Assembly: GCA_018827685.1 (NCBI GenBank)
Contig: JAHJXD010000048.1
Location: forward strand, 1-8,891
Direction: 5' to 3'
Origin: Patescibacteria group bacterium
Lineage (GTDB): Bacteria > Patescibacteriota > Patescibacteriia > Patescibacteriales > GWC2-42-12
Length of the DNA stretch: 8,891 bases
In this document: positions 5,176-8,891 of the stretch, in pieces
Position numbering within the stretch: position 1 is the first letter of the stretch
Layout: the number at the start of each line of letters is the position of its first letter
Notes under the pieces: generated by a model
What the model saw: only the letters and a program-made list of their open reading frames with translations
The model's database searches: none
What the model was told of the DNA's origin: nothing
Translations under genes and position numbers: made by a program

Positions 5176-6371
5176 AATAATCGTGAATTATTTTTAATTA
5201 AATGGTAAGCTAAAATAAAAGTTCCTGCATTCCATGATTGGCCATGTATGCCTTGCGGTTCACCTGTTAATCCATTAAACCATTCATTAAATTGCCAATC
5301 ATTAATTTTATTAGCTTTAGCTAATTTTATTAAAGTTTGTTCTGCCAATTTTTCATTACCAGTTTTATTCAAAGCGATTGCCCAAAAACTTCCAATAAAA
5401 GGCCAAATCCCGCCATTGTGATATTGATTAGGATAATTTTGTTTATGAATTTTCATATATTCTCTCCAAAGTTTAGAATTTTCAGTTATCGGATTAACAC
5501 AGGTTTTAACAGGATATGGAAAATCTATTTTATCATTGATTAATTGTTTAATGATATTTTTTCTAATTTTTATGTCAACTGCCTCAGTTAAACAAGCTAA
5601 AATATTACCGTAAACATCAACTTCTTCTCCGCCAAAGCCGTAGTTAGCAAAACTAAGCAAATATTTACTTTTTTCTATTTGCTTAAGATAATTATTAAAT
5701 TTTTTAGCGCGATAGTTATTTGTAAAATATTTGTTTGGGATTTTTTGCCAAGGATAAAAAATATAGTTAAAACTTTCAACAGTTTTGGTTAAATTATCTA
5801 TTTTATACAATCGTTTGACCCATAACCATAAAGCATTAGCATAAAGAACATAGCCAGATCGCGGCATTATATCAGCCCAATCACTTGCTTCATTTTGTTC
5901 CAATAAAAAAAATTGTTGATGTTCGTGGCTTAATAACCAATTTATCGCCTTGGATATTTTTACTGTTAAGATTTTTTCTAGTTTTTTATTTTGAGTAAAA
6001 TAACTAAAATGTTTAATAGCGATTAGCCACCAAAGAGTAGCGTCAATACAACTTAAATACCAAAAATCCGCCTTGTTTAATTCAGGTTTAATATAGTTTG
6101 GCATTTGTCCATTTTTTGCCTGCATTTTAGCCAAGGAGATCAGACTGTTTTTGGCTGATTGAATTAATTTTTTATTTTTGCTTATAGCCATACCAATAGC
6201 GCAGATTGAAGCATCTCTCCCAAAAATGCTTAAATAATTTCTGTCTTTTGCCTTGCGAGAAAAAGAGCTGGCTTTAACGCCGAATGAAGTTGAATTTTTT
6301 ATTAATAAATCAATTGATTTTTCATAGCAAATTTCAATTATATTATTATTTGCGTTGTTAGATATTTTCAT
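5172..6371 (-). CDS. glycogen-debranching-like (alpha/alpha)6-barrel glycosidase (399 aa)
   Basis: Probably hydrolyses an alpha-glucosidic bond, most likely the alpha-1,6 branch of glycogen (amylo-alpha-1,6-glucosidase, GDE C-terminal type), by context with the overlapping glgA. Visible motifs: FGRDAS (50-55), KNGQMPNYI (86-94), DFWYLSCIDATLWWL (102-116), EASDWADIMPR (161-171) with Asp164/Asp167 candidates for the acid, YANALWLW (177-184), YHNGGIWPF (317-325) and FNEWFNGLTGEPQG (361-374), where Glu363 is a likely base, then GQSWNAG. Some of these recall GH100 invertases, so substrate is uncertain. It is about 400 aa, far shorter than eukaryotic debranching enzymes, with no glucanotransferase domain. 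I chose the ATG at 6371, 22 bp after the upstream stop. A TTG at 6413 would add 14 residues and overlap the kinase gene by 20 bp. Neither has a clear ribosome-binding site. Stop is TGA at 5172-5174. Confidence 0.82.
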   Translation of the reverse strand: MKISNNANNNIIEICYEKSIDLLIKNSTSFGVKASSFSRKAKDRNYLSIFGRDASICAIGMAISKNKKLIQSAKNSLISLAKMQAKNGQMPNYIKPELNKADFWYLSCIDATLWWLIAIKHFSYFTQNKKLEKILTVKISKAINWLLSHEHQQFFLLEQNEASDWADIMPRSGYVLYANALWLWVKRLYKIDNLTKTVESFNYIFYPWQKIPNKYFTNNYRAKKFNNYLKQIEKSKYLLSFANYGFGGEEVDVYGNILACLTEAVDIKIRKNIIKQLINDKIDFPYPVKTCVNPITENSKLWREYMKIHKQNYPNQYHNGGIWPFIGSFWAIALNKTGNEKLAEQTLIKLAKANKINDWQFNEWFNGLTGEPQGIHGQSWNAGTFILAYHLIKNNSRLL

Positions 6372-6404
6372 AGCAGATTTTTGATAGCAAATTTCAATTA
6401 TATT
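6316..6404. repeat. 29-bp direct repeat 60 bp apart at the glycosidase gene start
   Basis: The 29-bp sequence at 6316-6344 recurs at 6376-6404 with a single mismatch (C against G). The 60-bp spacing is exactly 20 codons. In the glycosidase frame this gives NIIEICYQKS followed 20 residues later by NIIEICYEKS. A shorter related piece (TTTCATAGCA then GATTT) lies between the copies. It looks like a tandem duplication or slippage event. Confidence 0.7.
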
Positions 6405-6972
6405 TTTCTCCAAGCCAATTAAAAATTTGTTTAACTAAATTATTATCAGGCAGTTTTTTTGTTTTAATGATTAAATAAGGCAAAGCAGTTTTTTTTATTT
6501 CTTTCAAGTATTCCCGCTGTTGTTTAATATACCAATCTGGTTCGCGCAAAATTCGCTCATAATGCGGATAAAGATTTAATCTGTTTTTAATTCTATCTTG
6601 AATTATTTTTTTATTTTCAGGTAAAGTTATTAAAATTATTTTAAAACCTAACTGTCGTAATTGTTTTTCAATATTTTGATAATTTATTTTTTTATAATTA
6701 TACAAACAGTTATAAACAATATCAGACCAATGAAATTTTTCAACTAAAAGATTGCTATTTTTTAATTCAGTGAAAATTTTTAAGTAAGACTTAATAATCG
6801 GCTTGCCGTGTTTGGTGCCATAAACTCCAACATCGCAATTAAACCAATGGCAGCCATCTAATAAATAACCGCTTTTATTATATTTTGGTTCAAGATGATC
6901 GTAAATTTGCGACATCAGCCAGCTTTTGCCAGCCAGTTCCGCGCCTTCAAAAATTAGATGATGTTGTTTCAT
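6394..6972 (-). CDS. P-loop nucleoside/nucleotide-kinase-like protein (192 aa)
   Basis: A small cytoplasmic P-loop protein of the thymidylate/deoxynucleoside-kinase superfamily. The Walker A is FEGAELAGKS (8-17), G10-x4-G15-K16-S17, after a short hydrophobic strand (LIF). LVEKFHWSDIVYNCL (76-90) occupies the place of the 'DR(Y/H)xxS' substrate motif. A probable strand KIILITLP (111-118) precedes a LID-like basic stretch QDRIKNRLN (125-133). The ExDRY-type motif of true Tmk is not intact, and the length (192 against about 205-215 in typical Tmk) and divergent sequence argue against calling it tmk. The substrate may be a nucleoside, a nucleotide or another small phosphoacceptor. ATG at 6972, 14 bp after the PHP gene; TGA at 6394-6396. 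Its position between PHP and glycosidase genes is the only clue to pathway. Confidence 0.72.
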   Translation of the reverse strand: MKQHHLIFEGAELAGKSWLMSQIYDHLEPKYNKSGYLLDGCHWFNCDVGVYGTKHGKPIIKSYLKIFTELKNSNLLVEKFHWSDIVYNCLYNYKKINYQNIEKQLRQLGFKIILITLPENKKIIQDRIKNRLNLYPHYERILREPDWYIKQQREYLKEIKKTALPYLIIKTKKLPDNNLVKQIFNWLGEKYN

Positions 6973-6986
6973 TCAATTAGCCCAGA

Positions 6987-7850
6987 TTAACCTATTATTT
7001 TATCTATACCCTCTAAGTATTTGGAATTAATTTTAAAATAGGCATAAGCGTTTTTTATTGCGACCTCGCCAGGTTCATTTTTGTGATAGTCAGAGCCGCC
7101 AGTCATAATTAATTTAAATTGTTTGGCTAAATACTGGGCGTATATGACGGCGCCGATAGTATGATGCGGACTGATTACTTCCATGCCGTCCAAGTTTAGT
7201 TTTTTAAGTTTGGCTATAAAAGTTTTATCAAGTCGGTTATTTTTCCCCGGGTGGTTTAAAATCAATTGGCCGCCGATCTGTTTTCTTAATTTAAGCACTT
7301 GATTTAAATTAATATAACACTCTCGGAGCTGATTGACCTTTTCGTTTTTAAAAAAGTGGCTGATTATCTCATGTTGACGGGGGTTTTTAACGCCAATGCC
7401 CAGGGCGATTTGGCGACGGTTTTCCGCTATCTGCCAGATATCTTCAACAATATGATTTAATGGGATATAATGGCCGTATTTATCTAAAATTTTATTTTCA
7501 TTAAATGTCAAGCCCAGCTTTTTTATTTTAAGCAAAGCTCGTCGCATCTGATTGCGTCGCCTTATCTGACTTAAGCGCAAAATTTTATGCAGAGCCGGAT
7601 GATTTTCGTTAAAGTTATACCAAAGAAGATTAAATTTTATATTATTTAATTTAACATATAATTCCATGCCAACGATTGGCTTGATTTTATTTTTTAAACA
7701 GGCTTGACGAAATTCATTTAAGCCTCCAACCGTATTATGGTCGGTTAAAGCGGCAGTCTTTATATTATTAGCCGACAAAAAATCAACCAATTGGCTGGGC
7801 GTTAAATAGCCGTCGGAATAAGTTGAATGAAGTTGTAAATCAATTAGCAT
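6987..7850 (-). CDS. PHP-domain phosphoesterase (287 aa)
   Basis: A member of the PHP metal-dependent phosphoesterase superfamily, nearest in layout to the YciV/RNase AM type. Motifs in order: LQLHSTYSDG (5-14) with His8 and Asp13, LTDHNTVGG (35-43) with Asp37 and His38, GMELYV (61-66) with Glu63, an insert with RRRNQMRRALLKIKKLGL (97-114), LNHPG (198-202) with His200, and GSDYHKNEP (252-260) with Asp254 and His256. Most metal ligands are present. However, the first of the canonical HxH pair is Gln6, and the position after Glu63 that is often His reads Asn74 (FNLLWY). Activity may use fewer metals, or the family may differ. Family enzymes attack oligonucleotides, nucleotide 3',5'-bisphosphates or sugar phosphates; substrate here is unknown. 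The ATG at 7850 follows the upstream gene by 4 bp, and TAA is at 6987-6989. Confidence 0.88.
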   Translation of the reverse strand: MLIDLQLHSTYSDGYLTPSQLVDFLSANNIKTAALTDHNTVGGLNEFRQACLKNKIKPIVGMELYVKLNNIKFNLLWYNFNENHPALHKILRLSQIRRRNQMRRALLKIKKLGLTFNENKILDKYGHYIPLNHIVEDIWQIAENRRQIALGIGVKNPRQHEIISHFFKNEKVNQLRECYINLNQVLKLRKQIGGQLILNHPGKNNRLDKTFIAKLKKLNLDGMEVISPHHTIGAVIYAQYLAKQFKLIMTGGSDYHKNEPGEVAIKNAYAYFKINSKYLEGIDKIIG

Positions 7851-7854
7851 AATT

Positions 7855-8891
7855 TTAAATTATGATATCTAATTTTAAATCTTGGCTTATTTTTATTAGC
7901 AGGCCATGAGCTCGCTCCGGCTCAGCTTTATCTTTTAAAAGGAAAACAATGGCTGAGCGAAGAGCGGTCCAGTTATAGTAATTATTAATTCTTTTTTGTA
8001 AATTATCGTCTAAAGTTATTTTAGCATTTTTAAGATAATTATTTAAGAAAAGCTGTTTTATTTTTTCTACCTGCGCCTGATTTTCAATTTTACGAAACAT
8101 CATAAATTCCAGTTGCTGTAAAAAGGTTCCTAAATCGCGAGCATAATCAGCCAAGCAAATATCGGTAAAATCTATAACGCCGATTTTATTTTTATCAATA
8201 ATAATATTTTTCGGATGCGCGTCGCCATGGATTAGCCAGCGGCGGTCAGTTGAAGAAAAAAAATCTTTTTCTTTTTGATTTATTATTCTGTAGGCTTCGC
8301 GGCAAATTTCAAAATAGCGCGACCCTTGAGCCTGCACCTTGATTAGAGCCTGGGTCATGCCGGGAATAATAGTTTCAATTCGACTGTTTAAATGGTTAAA
8401 AATTTTTCCTTTGGCGGCGATAACGCTTAAGTTATGCAATTTAGTAAGCCAAGTCGCAACTTTGACCACAACAGCTTCTATCATTTCGACGTCTTTGCGC
8501 AGTATATATTGATAAAGATCTTCACCGTTAACTCCTTGATAGAAAAAAGCGTTAAAATCAGGCGAATAAAAAAGTGACCTGGGTATGGTTAAATTTTTTT
8601 GATTAAAGCCGTTTTGCCAAAGAAAAGTTAGAGCTTCAAAAGAATTAAGGCGCGATTCATCGCTATGAGCCGTACAATAAATCGGCAGAATCTCTAATTT
8701 TTTTTCTAAATTAATAAAAGTGATTTTATATTTAATCACCACATGATAGGTAAAAACCCAAATATGGTCTTTAATTAAAGTAATTTTAATCTCTTTAATA
8801 TGGGAAAATCTCGGATACTCGGGCAGAATTTTTTCCTTAAATAAATTTAAAACGAATTTTTCATCAAGTAAATGGTAAATTTTATTTACCC
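7855..8891 (-). CDS. aminoglycoside-phosphotransferase-fold small-molecule kinase (5' end beyond window)
   Basis: A cytoplasmic kinase of the APH/choline-kinase fold. The catalytic loop is LIHGDAHPKNIIID, with the catalytic Asp in HGD encoded at about 8221-8229. It is followed by IDFTDI (the metal-binding Asp of the DFG-equivalent) and ADYARDLG. The N-lobe has a FEALTFLW helix with a conserved Glu. The frame is open without a stop from the TAA at 7855-7857 to the right edge of the window. The GTG at 8742-8740 is therefore not a convincing start: a further 49 in-frame codons (VNKIYHLLDEKF... to the GTG) read like an APH N-lobe, and the gene must begin outside the window. That gives at least 344 residues. 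Phosphoacceptor unknown: APH-fold enzymes act on sugars, choline, homoserine, aminoglycosides and others. It is the first gene visible in the train, 4 bp before the PHP gene. Confidence 0.85.
   Translation of the reverse strand, partial: VNKIYHLLDEKFVLNLFKEKILPEYPRFSHIKEIKITLIKDHIWVFTYHVVIKYKITFINLEKKLEILPIYCTAHSDESRLNSFEALTFLWQNGFNQKNLTIPRSLFYSPDFNAFFYQGVNGEDLYQYILRKDVEMIEAVVVKVATWLTKLHNLSVIAAKGKIFNHLNSRIETIIPGMTQALIKVQAQGSRYFEICREAYRIINQKEKDFFSSTDRRWLIHGDAHPKNIIIDKNKIGVIDFTDICLADYARDLGTFLQQLEFMMFRKIENQAQVEKIKQLFLNNYLKNAKITLDDNLQKRINNYYNWTALRSAIVFLLKDKAEPERAHGLLIKISQDLKLDIII

Noticed and set aside
5337..5543. Plus-strand open frame opposite the glycosidase gene
   Set aside because: Antisense shadow; the minus-strand product carries clear glycosidase motifs over the same bases.
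5172..6396. Possibility that TGA is recoded (Gly/Trp) as in some CPR lineages
   Set aside because: TGA ends the glycosidase gene (5172-5174) in an ATGA overlap with the glgA start and ends the kinase gene (6394-6396) just before the next start, consistent with normal stop use.
8811..8821. 11-mer TCGGATACTCG shared with the branched element (351-361)
   Set aside because: It lies inside the kinase coding frame with no matching opposite arm or hairpin, so it is most likely coincidence.

Overview
The window is AT-rich (roughly one third G+C by eye). It carries a tightly packed minus-strand gene train of housekeeping and carbohydrate-related genes, with few recognisable Shine-Dalgarno sites and several 4-bp ATGA overlaps. 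Small simplified genes, a DedA-PAP2 fusion, a DUF5661-type protein and a bacterial glgA next to a debranching-enzyme-like gene suggest a Candidate Phyla Radiation (Patescibacteria) genome. That placement is inference. TGA is used as a stop by the debranching-like and kinase genes, so the recoded-TGA lineages (Gracilibacteria, Absconditabacteria) are unlikely.

Layout. Bases 1-150 hold the 3' end of a plus-strand gene of unknown function; its first ~57 bases are strikingly GC-rich and the rest AT-rich. Bases 151-916 have no full gene. They contain a GC-rich hairpin (234-254), a ~100-nt branched inverted-repeat element resembling an integron attC site or small mobile repeat (274-371), a probable insertion-sequence remnant with a consensus -10 box and a 39-codon transposase-like stub (476-681), and a minus-strand terminator (680-717).

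From 917 to the right edge every gene is on the minus strand. In transcription order they are: an aminoglycoside-phosphotransferase-fold kinase (open at the window edge), a PHP-domain phosphoesterase, a P-loop deoxynucleoside/thymidylate-kinase-like protein, a debranching-enzyme-like (alpha/alpha)6 glycosidase, glycogen synthase (glgA), a DedA-PAP2 membrane fusion, a possible 41-codon basic small ORF, rlmN and a DUF5661-type protein. Gaps are 4 and 14 bp, then about 22 bp, a 4-bp overlap, 47 and 32 bp, a 4-bp overlap, and 26 bp. One polycistronic unit, or a few nested ones, is likely, ending at the 680-717 terminator.

Functionally, glgA and the debranching-like glycosidase point to synthesis and trimming of an alpha-glucan. 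The three upstream phosphotransfer or phosphoester enzymes may serve the same pathway, but nothing in the sequence proves it. DedA-PAP2 probably acts in lipid carrier or phospholipid handling, and rlmN in rRNA/tRNA modification. The points most worth a second look are the abrupt composition switch at base ~58, the attC-like element, the GC-rich palindromic island that reads as a small ORF coupled to rlmN, the PHP protein lacking two canonical metal-binding histidines, the in-frame duplication at the start of the glycosidase gene, and the true upstream extent of the kinase gene at the right edge.
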